DNA of 64,000 nucleotides from Arcticimaribacter sp002477625 (lineage in GTDB: Bacteria > Bacteroidota > Bacteroidia > Flavobacteriales > Flavobacteriaceae). A program made the position numbers and the translations under genes. Position 1 is the stretch's first letter. The number at the start of each line of letters is the position of its first letter. Under the pieces are notes generated by a model. That model was given only the letters and a program-made list of their open reading frames with translations. It ran no database searches and was not told the origin of the DNA. Location: NCBI GenBank assembly GCA_943846665.1, contig OX044358.1:1364001-1428000 (forward strand). The letters are read 5' to 3'. This document shows positions 1 through 10,006 of this stretch, one piece after another.

Positions 1-2571
1 TTCACATCAATCACCGACAACGCCCCGACACAGAACATAGGTGAAATTGCCATGCATTGGCCCACCAAAACCCTATGGGTAGGTACAGGAGAGAATAATG
101 CTTCTCGTTCCTCCTATGCTGGGATTGGAATGCTCAAGACTACCAACAACGGTGCTAACTGGGAAAGAAAAGGTTTAGATGACAGCCATCATATCGGAAA
201 AATATTGATCAACCCAAACAATCCAGAAGAAGTGGTTGTTGGTGTTACGGGTCATTTATACACCCCCAATGCTGAACGGGGGATTTATCGTTCTGAAGAT
301 GGAGGAGACTCTTGGGAACAGGTTTTATTTGTTAATGAAACTTCGGGAATTATTGACATGAGTAGTGTCCCAAATGACTTTAATATTCAATATGCAGCAG
401 CATGGGAAAAAGATCGGAAAGCGTGGAATTTTTTGGGGAACGGATCGAACTCAGGAATTTATAAAAGCACCGATGCCGGAAAAACATGGAAGTTGATTTC
501 TACTGATGAAAGTGGTTTTCCAAGGGGAAATGGAGTAGGCCGTATTGGTCTTGCTGTCTTCGACGAAAACACGGTTTATGCGATTCACGACTCACAGTTC
601 AGACGTCCAGATGAGGCTTCAAAGAAAACAAATGGGTTGGACAAAAGCGATTTTAAAAACATGAGTAAAGAAGCATTTCTAGCACTTGAAGACAAACGTT
701 TGAATGCCTTTTTAAAAGAAAATAATTTTCAAGAAAAATACCGCGCGGCAAATCTTAAAAACAGTGTGCGAAATGGTCTAGTAGTTCCCCGAGATTTAGC
801 AACCTATCTTGAAGATGCCAATGCCTTATTGTTCGATACTCCAGTAGTTGGCGCTGAGGTTTTTAAGAGTACAGATGGGGGAACAACTTGGGCCAAAACC
901 CACAGCGATTATATTGATGATTTGTACTACAGCTACGGGTACTATTTTGGTCATATCCATGTTGCCCCAAAAAATGCTGACAAAATATATATTTATGGCG
1001 TTCCGCTTTTAACTTCTGACGATGGAGGTGCAAGCTTTCACATCAATAGGGAAACCCAATGTACATTCCGACCATCACGCCTTTGGATAAACCCGAAAAG
1101 CCGGGACATCTGATCAATGGAAACGATGGAGGAGTCAATATTACTTACGACGATGGTGCGCATTGGATGAAAAACAATTCCACAGCGGTTGGACAGTTTT
1201 ATGCGATCAATATTGATCACGAAAAACCCTATAACGTCTATGGCGGATTGCAAGATAATGGTGTTTGGAAAGGAGCGCACAACGCTCGAAATGACGAACG
1301 CTGGCAGTCTACGGGACACAATCCGTGGACCTCTATTATGGGAGGCGATGGAATGCAAGTTCAAATTGACAACAGGAACAGCAACATTGTTTATACAGGA
1401 TACCAATTTGGAAATTACTTTCGCTTAGACTTAGAAACATAAGAAAAGAACCTACATTCAACCCAAGCATGAATTAGGTGAGGCACCCTATCGATTCAAT
1501 TGGCAAACACCCATTTTACTCTCTTCTCACAACCAAGATATTCTTGTATTTGGGTGGAAACAAACTCCACAGATCCTTAAATCAAGGAGATGATTGGTTC
1601 GCAATTTCTGATGATTTAACCCAAGGCGGGAAGAAGGGAAATGTTGCCTTTGGAACTCTAACCACAATTGCAGAATCCCCTGCTCAGTTTGGTTTCTTAT
1701 ATACGGGTAGTGACGATGGTTATGTTTATCGATCAGAAAATGGAGGAGGAAGCTGGGATCGTATTTCCGATGACTTACCTCAGAATTTATGGGTCAGTCG
1801 AGTCATTGCTTCTGAACATCAAAAAGAACGGGTTTATGTCACTCTAAACGGCTACAGAAACGACGATTTCACAGCCTATGTATATGTTAGTGAAGACAAA
1901 GGAGTCAGTTGGAAATCCATAAATACCAACTTGCCCAATAGCCCAGTTAATGTAATCAGAGAAGACCCTAATAACGATCAAATTCTATACCTTGGAAACG
2001 ACCAAGGGGTTTATGTTTCGTTTGATCAAGGTCAAAAATGGCACCCTTTTGCTAATGGATTAACTACAGCAGCGGTGCATGATTTGGTCATTCAGCCCGA
2101 AGCAAATCATCTTTTGGTTGGAACACATGGACGATCGATTTACAAGGCGGATTTGGCTCCTTTCAAAAGTAAACGATGCTTTTTTGAAACAAGAGTTAGC
2201 TTTATTAGATCCCCAAGAGGTAAAACATTCGAAGCGTTGGGGATCAAGTTATTCTTCTTGGAGAACGGTGTTTGAACCCGAAACTACTTTTACTGCATTT
2301 GCCAAAACTCCAGCTGGCTTATGAGATGCAAATAAAAGACACCAAAGGCACTGTTTTATTTTCACAAAAGGGAATGCTTGATGCAGGCTTTAATTTTATT
2401 ATCTATGCACTTGAAAAAGATGCTCTAGGCATTAAAAATTACAATAAAAGGAATAAAAAATCACCCTCTAAATCTGCTAATAATGGAAAACACTACCTCG
2501 AAAAAGGCACCTATAGTGTCGAAATTACCAAAGGATCGCTCAAACAAAAAAAAGCGTTACACATTCAATAA
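1..2571 (+). pseudogene. BNR/VPS10-like beta-propeller glycosyl hydrolase family protein, 5'-truncated and frameshifted
   Basis: The C-terminal part of a large secreted sortilin/VPS10-type beta-propeller protein (the Bacteroidota 'WD40/YVTN/BNR-like repeat glycosyl hydrolase' family). Its N-terminus lies before the window. The repeats show Asp-box signatures such as STDAGKTW, STDGGTTW, SENGGGSW and SFDQGQKW, plus VGTGENN, LINGNDGG and VGTHGRSIY, which are typical of the family. The reading frame is broken many times: it opens in frame 1 from base 1, changes at least three times between about 1050 and 1100, and shifts again near 1440, 1540, 2165 and 2318. Most breaks can be repaired by adding one base, often in a homopolymer, and the rebuilt protein is well conserved across the breaks. 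It is therefore either a recent pseudogene or a stretch of poor consensus. The true substrate is unknown; members are assumed to act outside the cytoplasm. Confidence 0.8.
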
Positions 2572-3460
2572 ATCGATAAAACTACAAGGGTTTTTCCTAC
2601 TACTCTTGTTTGTTGGTTCGCTGAGTTTTGGATACGGTCAAAGTGAACAATCAAAAGACAGCCTTTGGTTCAAAGAAGGAAAAGTAAGTGTACTTCTCAA
2701 TCAGGCTACCTTTAGTGAGTGGCTTGGTGGGGGAACCAATAACTTTAATGGAATTGTAAACCTAGATTATAAAATTCAACGCACTCAAGAGGCGTGGGAT
2801 TGGACGACAATCTTAGATGCATCCCTAGGGTTTACTAAAGGAGAATCTTCCGCTTTTTATAAAAAAACAGTAGATCATTTGGAGTTGAATTCCGTTTTAG
2901 CGCGGGTAGGAGATCGCCCTTGGGGCTTTTCAACTTCATTCAATTTAAAATCCCAATGGATTGCAGGATATGTTTTTTCTGAAGGAGATTCTGGACAAGA
3001 AATAAGCACGCAAACGACTTCCTTCTTTTCTCCGTTGTATGCGCGAATTGGGGTTGGATATACCTATAAAAAGTCAAGGTCTTTTAGCCTTCAAGTAGAA
3101 CCCTTAGCAGGACGCCTGATCCATGTTGCAGATCGATTTACCAGGAATTTAGCCGATGGAGAAACCTATTTTGGTGTTGGGCCAAATCAACAAGCGCGAT
3201 GGGAATTAGGATTTTCGATTGCTGCGCAAGGAAAATGGCCTTTACTACCCAATGTCATTCTGGTCAATAAACTGAATCTAATCTCTAACTATTTAGAAGA
3301 CTTTAAGAATTTTGATTTTGATTATACGCTTGGAATTGACATGAAAGTAAATAATTATTTGGCTGCTCAGTTTGAAATACAACTGGTATACGACGATAAT
3401 GCGCTTGCAAAAATTCAAACACGACAAGTTTTTGGAGTTAGTATCGGTTTTTCCTTCTAA
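2483..3460 (+). CDS. DUF3078 family protein, exported
   Basis: Matches the Bacteroidota DUF3078 family in the part KEGKVSVLLNQATFSEWLGG followed by beta-strand-rich sequence ending in an aromatic residue (GVSIGFSF), as in outer-membrane or periplasmic barrels. The function of the family is not known. The first ATG (2483) lies inside the preceding gene and gives an implausible charged leader of about 30 residues. A clean signal peptide (KLQGFFLLLLFVGSLSFGYGQ) begins directly after an ATA codon at 2576, just past the upstream stop. The real start may therefore be 2576, with ATA either used as a start or representing a base error for ATG. The gene lies upstream of sdhC but is separated from it by a promoter at 3594. 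Confidence 0.75.
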   Translation: MENTTSKKAPIVSKLPKDRSNKKKRYTFNKSIKLQGFFLLLLFVGSLSFGYGQSEQSKDSLWFKEGKVSVLLNQATFSEWLGGGTNNFNGIVNLDYKIQRTQEAWDWTTILDASLGFTKGESSAFYKKTVDHLELNSVLARVGDRPWGFSTSFNLKSQWIAGYVFSEGDSGQEISTQTTSFFSPLYARIGVGYTYKKSRSFSLQVEPLAGRLIHVADRFTRNLADGETYFGVGPNQQARWELGFSIAAQGKWPLLPNVILVNKLNLISNYLEDFKNFDFDYTLGIDMKVNNYLAAQFEIQLVYDDNALAKIQTRQVFGVSIGFSF

Positions 3461-3593
3461 CTTTTGTCTAAGGTTTAGACTGTTAAAGTCAATTTTTACT
3501 TAAAAAAGTAAAACATTTTCTCCTTCCTTTGAGAGGGATGGCTGAGAGGTTAAAAAAAGGGGATATATATTTTATTTCGAAATCCTTTTAGCC

Positions 3594-3601
3594 TAATTTT
3601 G
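3594..3601 (+). promoter_or_regulatory. Bacteroidota -7 promoter element for sdhCAB
   Basis: TAATTTTG fits the Bacteroidota -7 consensus TAnnTTTG. It ends 20 nt before the sdhC ATG, in the 161-bp gap after the DUF3078 gene, so transcription should start about 16 nt upstream of the start codon. No convincing -33 TTG is visible. Confidence 0.55.
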
Positions 3602-3621
3602 TAAAACTAAATTAATAATTA

Positions 3622-4281
3622 ATGAGCGGAGTAATCAAGTCATCTTTAGCACGGAAATATGCCATGGCACTTTCAGGTTTATTCCTGGTTGTGTTTTTAT
3701 TGCAACATTTCACCATAAACCTAACGTCTGTCTTTAGTGAAGATGTTTTTAATGAGATTTCTCACTTCATGGGGAACAATCCTTTAGTGCAGTTTGTTTT
3801 GCAACCAATTCTAATTTTTGGGGTAATTTTTCACTTCCTTATGGGGTTTGTTTTGGAACTTAAAAATAGAAGTGCACGAACGCAAAATTATGCACAGAAC
3901 AAAGGATCGGCAAATTCATCTTGGATGTCCAGAAACATGATCTGGTCCGGCGCTGTAATTCTTTCTTTTTTAGTTCTGCATTTCATCGACTTCTGGTTTC
4001 CTGAAATGAATTATAAATACATCGAAAGTCTTCCTTCTGATCCGAATCGTTATTTTGAAGAAATGGTTCATAAATTTGTAAACCCAATTCGTGTTGTAGC
4101 ATATGTGGTTTCTTTTGGATTCCTGATGCTGCACTTACTCCACGGGTTTAGTTCTTCTTTTCAATCCGTTGGTTTGAATAATAAATACACTCGAGGGCTC
4201 AAATCATTTACGATTGCGTTTTCAATTGTGATTCCAGTTGGATTCATTTTTATTGCAATCTTTCACCATTTAAACGCATAA
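3622..4281 (+). CDS. sdhC: Succinate dehydrogenase cytochrome b subunit
   Basis: Membrane anchor of succinate dehydrogenase/fumarate reductase, of the Bacteroidota type in which one five-helix subunit carries two hemes and passes electrons to menaquinone. The 219-residue protein starts MSGVIKSSLARKYAMALSGL and has hydrophobic segments around residues 13-33, 55-78, 105-125, 155-175 and 195-215. Histidines that could ligate heme lie in them (QHFTIN, HFLMGF, LHFIDF, LHLLHGF). It is followed 4 bp later by sdhA and then sdhB, the normal C-A-B order of this phylum. A single large anchor with no separate SdhD is expected for the group. Confidence 0.95.
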   Translation: MSGVIKSSLARKYAMALSGLFLVVFLLQHFTINLTSVFSEDVFNEISHFMGNNPLVQFVLQPILIFGVIFHFLMGFVLELKNRSARTQNYAQNKGSANSSWMSRNMIWSGAVILSFLVLHFIDFWFPEMNYKYIESLPSDPNRYFEEMVHKFVNPIRVVAYVVSFGFLMLHLLHGFSSSFQSVGLNNKYTRGLKSFTIAFSIVIPVGFIFIAIFHHLNA

Positions 4282-4285
4282 GAAT

Positions 4286-6289
4286 ATGGCAAGTTTAGAT
4301 TCTAAAATACCTAAGGGGCCTTTATCAGATAAATGGACCAATCATAAAAGCCACATCAATTTAGTAAGCCCTGCCAACAAACGTCTCATCGACATTATAG
4401 TTGTAGGAACAGGATTAGCTGGAGCTTCGGCCTCTGCTACTTTAGCTGAATTGGGCTACAATGTAAAAGCATTTTGCTTTCAAGATTCTCCACGACGTGC
4501 ACACTCAATTGCCGCTCAAGGAGGAATCAATGCAGCAAAGAATTATCAAGGAGATGGGGATTCTACCTATCGCCTATTCTACGATACTGTAAAAGGAGGA
4601 GATTATCGTTCAAGAGAGTCGAATGTTCACCGTCTGGCTGAGGTTTCTACCAACATCATTGATCAATGTGTAGCTCAAGGGGTTCCTTTTGCTCGTGACT
4701 ATGGTGGTTTGCTCGACAATCGTTCGTTTGGAGGAGTTTTGGTTTCCCGTACCTTTTATGCTAAAGGACAAACGGGTCAACAATTGTTGCTTGGAGCATA
4801 TTCCGCAATGAACCGCCAAATTGGCCGTGGAAAAATCAAAATGTATAACCGTCATGAAATGATGGATCTCGTCTTAGTTGATGGGAAAGCACGTGGGATT
4901 ATTGCCCGTAACTTAGTTACTGGTGCGGTTGAACGTCATGGAGCTCATGCAGTAGTAGTTGCATCTGGTGGATATGGAAATGTATTCTTCCTTTCTACAA
5001 ACGCAATGGGAAGCAATGTTTCTGCTGGGTGGAAAATCCACCAAAAAGGAGCTCACTTTGCGAACCCATGTTTTACACAAATTCACCCAACCTGTATTCC
5101 GGTTTCAGGAGACCATCAGTCAAAACTGACCTTGATGTCTGAATCTTTACGAAATGACGGACGTATTTGGGTACCGAAAAACTTGGATGACGTTCAAGCC
5201 ATACGGGAGGGTAAGTTAAGTCCAACACAACTTAAAGAAGAAGATCGCGATTATTATTTAGAACGTCGTTATCCTGCCTTTGGGAACTTGGTTCCTAGGG
5301 ATGTAGCTTCTCGGGCTGCTAAGGAACGTTGCGATGCGGGTTATGGAGTAAATGCTACAGGTGAAGCGGTATATCTAGACTTTGCAGCGGCAATCACACG
5401 TTACGGAAAAGAACAAGCACACGTCAAAGGGCTGAATGAAAATGATGCAGCACTTATAAAAAAATTAGGACAAGACGTTGTCCGTTCTAAATACGGAAAC
5501 TTGTTTCAGATGTACGAAAAAATCGTAGATCAAAATCCTTACGAAACCCCTATGATGATTTATCCAGCGGTTCACTACACTATGGGTGGCGTATGGGTCG
5601 ATTATAACTTAATGACTTCTATTCCCGGTTGCTATGCAATTGGAGAAGCAAATTTTTCTGATCACGGTGCCAACCGCTTGGGAGCTTCGGCTTTGATGCA
5701 AGGTTTGGCAGATGGATACTTTGTGTTGCCCTATACCATTGGAGATTATTTGGCTGATGATATTCGGACGGGAGCAATTGCAACTGATTCTCCTGAATTT
5801 GATGCAGCTGAAAAAGCAGTATTGGATAAGATCAGTTTATTCTTGAATAATAAAGGAGAACACTCCGTTGATTATTACCATAAGAAATTAGGTAAAATCA
5901 TGTGGGATAAATGTGGTATGTCTCGTAATGCAGAAGGTTTGAAAGAAGCCATGGCAGAAATCAAAGCATTGAGAGAAGACTTTTACAAAAATGTAAATGT
6001 ACCGGGAACGGATACGGAATTCAACGAGCAGTTGGCTAAAGCTGGTCGTGTTGCTGATTTCCTTGAACTGGGAGAACTGTTTGCAAAAGATGCTTTAGAA
6101 CGCACCGAATCTTGTGGAGGACATTTCCGCGAGGAATCGCAAACTCCAGAAGGAGAGGCAATGCGTGATGACGAAAACTTTACATTCGTTTCTGCTTGGG
6201 AATACAAAGGAGAACCAGCGGATGCAGTATTGCATAAAGAAGATTTGAACTACGAAGAAATTGAAGTAAAAACACGTTCTTATAAATAA
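4286..6289 (+). CDS. sdhA: Succinate dehydrogenase / fumarate reductase flavoprotein subunit
   Basis: Catalytic subunit that oxidises succinate to fumarate on a covalently bound FAD at the cytoplasmic face of the membrane. At 667 residues it has the normal length. It shows the FAD dinucleotide-binding loop GTGLAG (residues 41-46), the flavin-linking motif RAHSIAAQGG (71-80, with the histidine that bonds to FAD), the substrate-loop motif QIHPTCIP and the late FAD motif HGANRLGASALMQGL. It lies 4 bp after sdhC and is followed by sdhB after a 78-bp gap, which probably remains one transcript because the only terminator seen is after sdhB. Confidence 0.97.
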   Translation: MASLDSKIPKGPLSDKWTNHKSHINLVSPANKRLIDIIVVGTGLAGASASATLAELGYNVKAFCFQDSPRRAHSIAAQGGINAAKNYQGDGDSTYRLFYDTVKGGDYRSRESNVHRLAEVSTNIIDQCVAQGVPFARDYGGLLDNRSFGGVLVSRTFYAKGQTGQQLLLGAYSAMNRQIGRGKIKMYNRHEMMDLVLVDGKARGIIARNLVTGAVERHGAHAVVVASGGYGNVFFLSTNAMGSNVSAGWKIHQKGAHFANPCFTQIHPTCIPVSGDHQSKLTLMSESLRNDGRIWVPKNLDDVQAIREGKLSPTQLKEEDRDYYLERRYPAFGNLVPRDVASRAAKERCDAGYGVNATGEAVYLDFAAAITRYGKEQAHVKGLNENDAALIKKLGQDVVRSKYGNLFQMYEKIVDQNPYETPMMIYPAVHYTMGGVWVDYNLMTSIPGCYAIGEANFSDHGANRLGASALMQGLADGYFVLPYTIGDYLADDIRTGAIATDSPEFDAAEKAVLDKISLFLNNKGEHSVDYYHKKLGKIMWDKCGMSRNAEGLKEAMAEIKALREDFYKNVNVPGTDTEFNEQLAKAGRVADFLELGELFAKDALERTESCGGHFREESQTPEGEAMRDDENFTFVSAWEYKGEPADAVLHKEDLNYEEIEVKTRSYK

Positions 6290-6367
6290 AATGTTAAACG
6301 CCTTTATAAGATCAATAAGTAAAGAGTAAATCTATTGCCTATTGCCTTTTGGCTAATAAACTATAAT

Positions 6368-7114
6368 ATGAATTTGACCTTAAAAATTTGGAGACAAGCC
6401 AACACAACCTCAAAAGGAGAAATGGTAACCTATCCAATTGAAAATGTATCTCCCGATATGTCCTTTTTAGAAATGATGGATGTTTTGAACGAACAACTCA
6501 TCAACAAAGGAATTGACCCAGTTGCTTTTGATCACGATTGTCGCGAAGGTATTTGCGGCATGTGTTCGATGTACATCAACGGAGAAGCACATGGACCGGA
6601 TCGTTTAGTAACAACTTGCCAGTTGCATATGCGTAAGTTCAAAGATGGAGAAACCATAACCATTGAGCCTTTTAGAGCCAATGCATTTCCAGTTGTAAAA
6701 GATCTTGCAGTTGATCGTTCGGCCTTCGATCGTATTCAGCATGCGGGTGGTTTTGTAAGTGTAAATACTTCCGGAAACACCCAAGACGCAAACAACATTC
6801 CAATCGACAAACACGATGCTGATAAAGCCTTCGATGCTGCAACCTGTATTGGATGTGGTGCCTGTGTAGCCAGTTGTAAAAACGCATCTGCGATGCTGTT
6901 TGTCTCCGCTAAAGTTTCACAGTACGCCTTACTTCCTCAAGGAAAAATTGAAGCAACCGACCGTGTTTTGAATATGGTGAAACAAATGGATGATGAAGGA
7001 TTTGGGAACTGTACCAATACCGGAGCCTGTGAAGTAGAATGTCCGAAGGGAATTTCCTTAGAAAATATTGCGCGTATGAACAGAGAATATCTTTTCGCTA
7101 CAGCTAAGGGATAA
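6368..7114 (+). CDS. sdhB: Succinate dehydrogenase / fumarate reductase iron-sulfur subunit
   Basis: Carries electrons from SdhA to the membrane anchor through three iron-sulfur clusters. The 2Fe-2S ligands are in CREGICGMC with a fourth Cys at residue 84 (C58, C63, C66, C84). The 4Fe-4S ligands are in CIGCGACVASCK, and the last cluster in CTNTGACEVECPKG. I chose the ATG at 6368 because family members begin with MNLTLKIWRQ; the in-frame ATG at 6335 would add eleven unrelated residues. The gene ends 26 bp before a clear intrinsic terminator that closes the sdh operon. Confidence 0.96.
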   Translation: MNLTLKIWRQANTTSKGEMVTYPIENVSPDMSFLEMMDVLNEQLINKGIDPVAFDHDCREGICGMCSMYINGEAHGPDRLVTTCQLHMRKFKDGETITIEPFRANAFPVVKDLAVDRSAFDRIQHAGGFVSVNTSGNTQDANNIPIDKHDADKAFDAATCIGCGACVASCKNASAMLFVSAKVSQYALLPQGKIEATDRVLNMVKQMDDEGFGNCTNTGACEVECPKGISLENIARMNREYLFATAKG

Positions 7115-7140
7115 ATAGCTTTAAAGTATTACATAATATA

Positions 7141-7176
7141 AACCCCCTTCTTCTAAGTTGGGGGTTTTGTTTTTAT
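7141..7176 (+). terminator. Intrinsic terminator after sdhCAB
   Basis: AACCCCC and GGGGGTT form a 7-bp G+C-rich stem around a 12-nt loop, followed by TTGTTTTTATT. It lies 26 bp after the sdhB stop. The convergent serine hydrolase gene ends at 7233, so this signal serves mainly the sdh operon. Confidence 0.85.
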
Positions 7177-7232
7177 TGATGGTACTATTTTAAGTATAAG
7201 TCAATTTTTTATGACCTCATGTTCTTCCAAAA

Positions 7233-8382
7233 CTATTCAATAGCCTTCAGCACTTTTTCCACAAAAGTAGCCACTTGGGCAGGTTCGAGCCAGCGCGTAA
7301 CAACCACCACCTTTTGATCAGGAATAACAATGATGAAATTCCCGCCAAAGCCAGCGGCATAATAGATGTTTTCGGCAGCACCTTCCCAGTACCGAGGCCC
7401 TTTCTTATTCAACCACCAGAGATAACCATAATTTGGATTTGCAGCAGAAGCAGTAGTCGCTTGTTCGATCCATTTTTCGCTGAGTAGCTGCTTTCCATTC
7501 CATGAGCCTTTTGATAAAAAGAGTAATCCAAAACGCGCATGGTCTTCGGTGCTGATGAATAAACCCCCTCCTGAATGCCCACCACCAGAAACGGATTCTA
7601 CCCGAACACCATCGATCGGCGTCCAAGAGTTTCTGTAACCAAACCAGCGCCAAGTAGTCGAGGCTCCGATCGGATCCATGATTTCTGTTTTTAAAACCTG
7701 AGGCAAAGGTTTTCTCCAGACATTCAACAGCGAATAAGAAAGTACGTTTACACGCACATCATTGTATTTAAAATAAGTTCCAGGTTCATTGAGCGTTCTC
7801 TTTTTCCAGTCGTCAATTGCTCCTTCTTTAGGCGGACGATCGGCCCAATCGTGAAGTCCCCAAATACTCCCTGACCAATCGGAAGATTGCGTCAAAACAT
7901 GATCCCATCGTATTTTTTGATTGTGCTCCCCGTCGAATGTGGCATCCCAAATATAGTCGGTTAAATAATCGTTAATAGAAGCAATTAAGCCTCGATCAAC
8001 TGCCAAACCCCTAGGGTTGATAAATAACTTTTGGTGACGCTAAAAGTCATGTCTACCCGCTTGGTGTCACCCCACTGGGCAATTACATAACCGTTTTTAA
8101 GAATCGTACCGGAAGGGCCATCGTGTTTTTTGCTAGGACCTAAAATTTGATGGTATGGTTCTCGTGCAAAACCTTTAACTATTGCTACACGTAAATCACG
8201 ACCACCGCTGTATTCATTATCCTCAGCAAAAGAAACAGCATCTTTCAAGTGTTTTGGATTAATGTCAAATGTTTCTGGAGTTCGCATTTCCCAGCTGCCG
8301 TTTTTTCAGGGTAATAGTAGTCCTGTCCTTGTACACAAAAAGGGAGGGCAAGGGTAAAAAGTAAATAGTAATATGCTTTCAT
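7233..8382 (-). pseudogene. Serine hydrolase (beta-lactamase class C family), two frameshifts
   Basis: An exported class C beta-lactamase-fold serine hydrolase. The catalytic Ser-x-x-Lys appears as SVTK, followed by the family-typical SYLSTLG; the mid-domain YNDVRVNVLSYSL, GGGHSGGGLFIS and a C-terminal GGNFIIVIPDQKVVVVTRW are also present. A signal peptide starts at the ATG at 8382 (MKAYYYLLFTLALPFCVQGQ). The frame breaks near 8290 (between EKTAA and WEMRTPETFD) and near 7995 (STLGV to LAVDRGLI). One added base at each place restores a continuous conserved protein; the second falls in a T run. This could be a sequencing error or a young pseudogene. It lies 30 bp downstream of glpK on the same strand. 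The natural substrate is unknown. Confidence 0.75.
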
Positions 8383-8412
8383 GACCATAAATTTTAATTC
8401 AATACAGTTGAA

Positions 8413-9894
8413 TTAGTTTGACTTTGTCCGTTCCACAGCATTTAGCCACCCATTGTATTTTTTGTCTCTCACCTTTTGCTCCATAGTCGGACTAAAAAGA
8501 GTTTCTCGTTCTCGTACTTCTTCAATTGAGTCGAGGGTCCAAACCCCGGCTTTGATTCCGGCTAAAAAGGCTGCACCCAGTGCGGTAACTTCTAGCATTT
8601 TGGGACGGTCAACTTCTACATTTAAAATGTCGGATTGAAACTGCATCAGATAATTATTTGCGGAAGCTCCTCCGTCAACTTTAAGGGACACAATTGATGA
8701 ACCACTATCTTCGAGCATGGCGTCGATCACATCTTTAGTTTGATATGCCATCGCCTCAACGGTGGCTTTTGTAAGTTCTTTTTTGCCAATATCTAGGGTT
8801 ATTCCATGAATCGACCCTTTAGCTTTTGCATCCCAATAGGGGGCACCCAAACCTGCAAATGCTGGCACTACGTATAAATCTTCTAGAGGTGGAATAGAAG
8901 CGCAAATGGCTTCGGTTTCGGCAGCATGGTCAATTAAATTCAGTTGATCTCGCAGCCATTGAATCGACGCACCACCAATAAATATACTCCCTTCGAGTGC
9001 GTAATTGGGCTTTTCGTTTTCGATACTACAAGCCAAGGTTGTCAGCAAACCGTTTTTAGAAACCAAGTGTTCCTTTCCTGTATTGAGTAAAAGAAAACAA
9101 CCCGTGCCGTAGGTGTTTTTTGCCATTCCAGGCTGATGACCACCTTGTCCAAATAAGGCTGCTTGTTGATCTCCTGCTACTCCATAAATTGGAATCTGAA
9201 TCCCCTTATAATCTAGGGCACCAAAATCGGAAGAAGATTCTTGTACACGCGGTAACATGGATGATGGAATTCCCATTGCTTGCAATATTTGCTCATCCCA
9301 AGACAATGTTTTGATGTTGTAGATCATCGTTCGCGAAGCGTTGGTATGGTCTGTCACATGACTTTTCCCTTGGGTTAATTTAAAAATCAACCAAGAATCA
9401 ATGGTTCCAAAAAGCAATTCTCCTGCCTCTGCGCGTTTGCGTGCCCCGGGGACTTCATCTAAAATCCATTTGAGTTTGGTTCCCGAAAAATAGGAGTCGA
9501 TCACCAGACCGGTATTTTCTTTTACATAAGTTTCCAAACCGTCTGCTTTGAGTTGATCGCAGATAGGAGTGGTTCTTTTGTCGAGCCACACAATGGCTTT
9601 ATGTATCGGTTCACCAGTATTTTTATCCCATACTACGGTTGTTTCACGTTGATTGGTTATTCCGATAGAAGCAATTTCCGAAGGATCAATTCCCGTTTCT
9701 GACATTACCTTATCAAAGGCTTCGAGTTGATCATTGAAAATAGCAGTCGCATCGTGTTCTACCCAACCCGATTGCGGATAATATTGCTGAAGTTCTTTTT
9801 GAGATATGGCTACAATAGTTCCTTTTTTATCAAAAATTATAGCGCGTGTACTGGTAGTTCCTTGATCAAATGCAACAATATATTTTTTTTCCAT
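8413..9894 (-). CDS. glpK: Glycerol kinase
   Basis: Phosphorylates glycerol to sn-glycerol 3-phosphate with ATP in the cytoplasm. The 493-residue protein has the normal length and FGGY-kinase layout: the N-terminal phosphate-binding loop DQGTTSTRAI (residues 10-19), SIGITNQRETTVVWD, the glycerol-binding region with FSGTKLKWIL, and the C-terminal VDGGASANNYLMQFQSDIL. No glycerol facilitator or glycerol-3-phosphate dehydrogenase is encoded nearby. A weak palindrome (AATTCAA/TTGAATT, 8396-8414) overlaps its stop codon and may be a poor terminator. Upstream, the box TATCTTTA, one base off the -7 consensus, may serve as promoter. Confidence 0.97.
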   Translation of the reverse strand: MEKKYIVAFDQGTTSTRAIIFDKKGTIVAISQKELQQYYPQSGWVEHDATAIFNDQLEAFDKVMSETGIDPSEIASIGITNQRETTVVWDKNTGEPIHKAIVWLDKRTTPICDQLKADGLETYVKENTGLVIDSYFSGTKLKWILDEVPGARKRAEAGELLFGTIDSWLIFKLTQGKSHVTDHTNASRTMIYNIKTLSWDEQILQAMGIPSSMLPRVQESSSDFGALDYKGIQIPIYGVAGDQQAALFGQGGHQPGMAKNTYGTGCFLLLNTGKEHLVSKNGLLTTLACSIENEKPNYALEGSIFIGGASIQWLRDQLNLIDHAAETEAICASIPPLEDLYVVPAFAGLGAPYWDAKAKGSIHGITLDIGKKELTKATVEAMAYQTKDVIDAMLEDSGSSIVSLKVDGGASANNYLMQFQSDILNVEVDRPKMLEVTALGAAFLAGIKAGVWTLDSIEEVRERETLFSPTMEQKVRDKKYNGWLNAVERTKSN

Positions 9895-10006
9895 GGTGTA
9901 ATGAGTTTAGTCTGTAGGTTTAAAGATAGAAGAAAAAGAATCAGTTCAGATTAATAGATCTTAAAAAGCGTTTTAATTTTATGTATTTTTATTTAAAATT
10001 GTTCAC

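Noticed and set aside
3530..3560. GAGAGGGATGGCTGAGAGGTT looks like the 5' half of a tRNA-Ser or the CTGAGA part of a TPP riboswitch
   Set aside because: No matching D-stem 3' strand, anticodon arm or T-arm follows, and the TPP partner motif (ACCTGA ... GATAATGC) is absent.
8396..8414. AATTCAA/TTGAATT as a terminator for glpK
   Set aside because: Short A+T-only stem without a proper T-tract and overlapping the stop codon; too weak to call.
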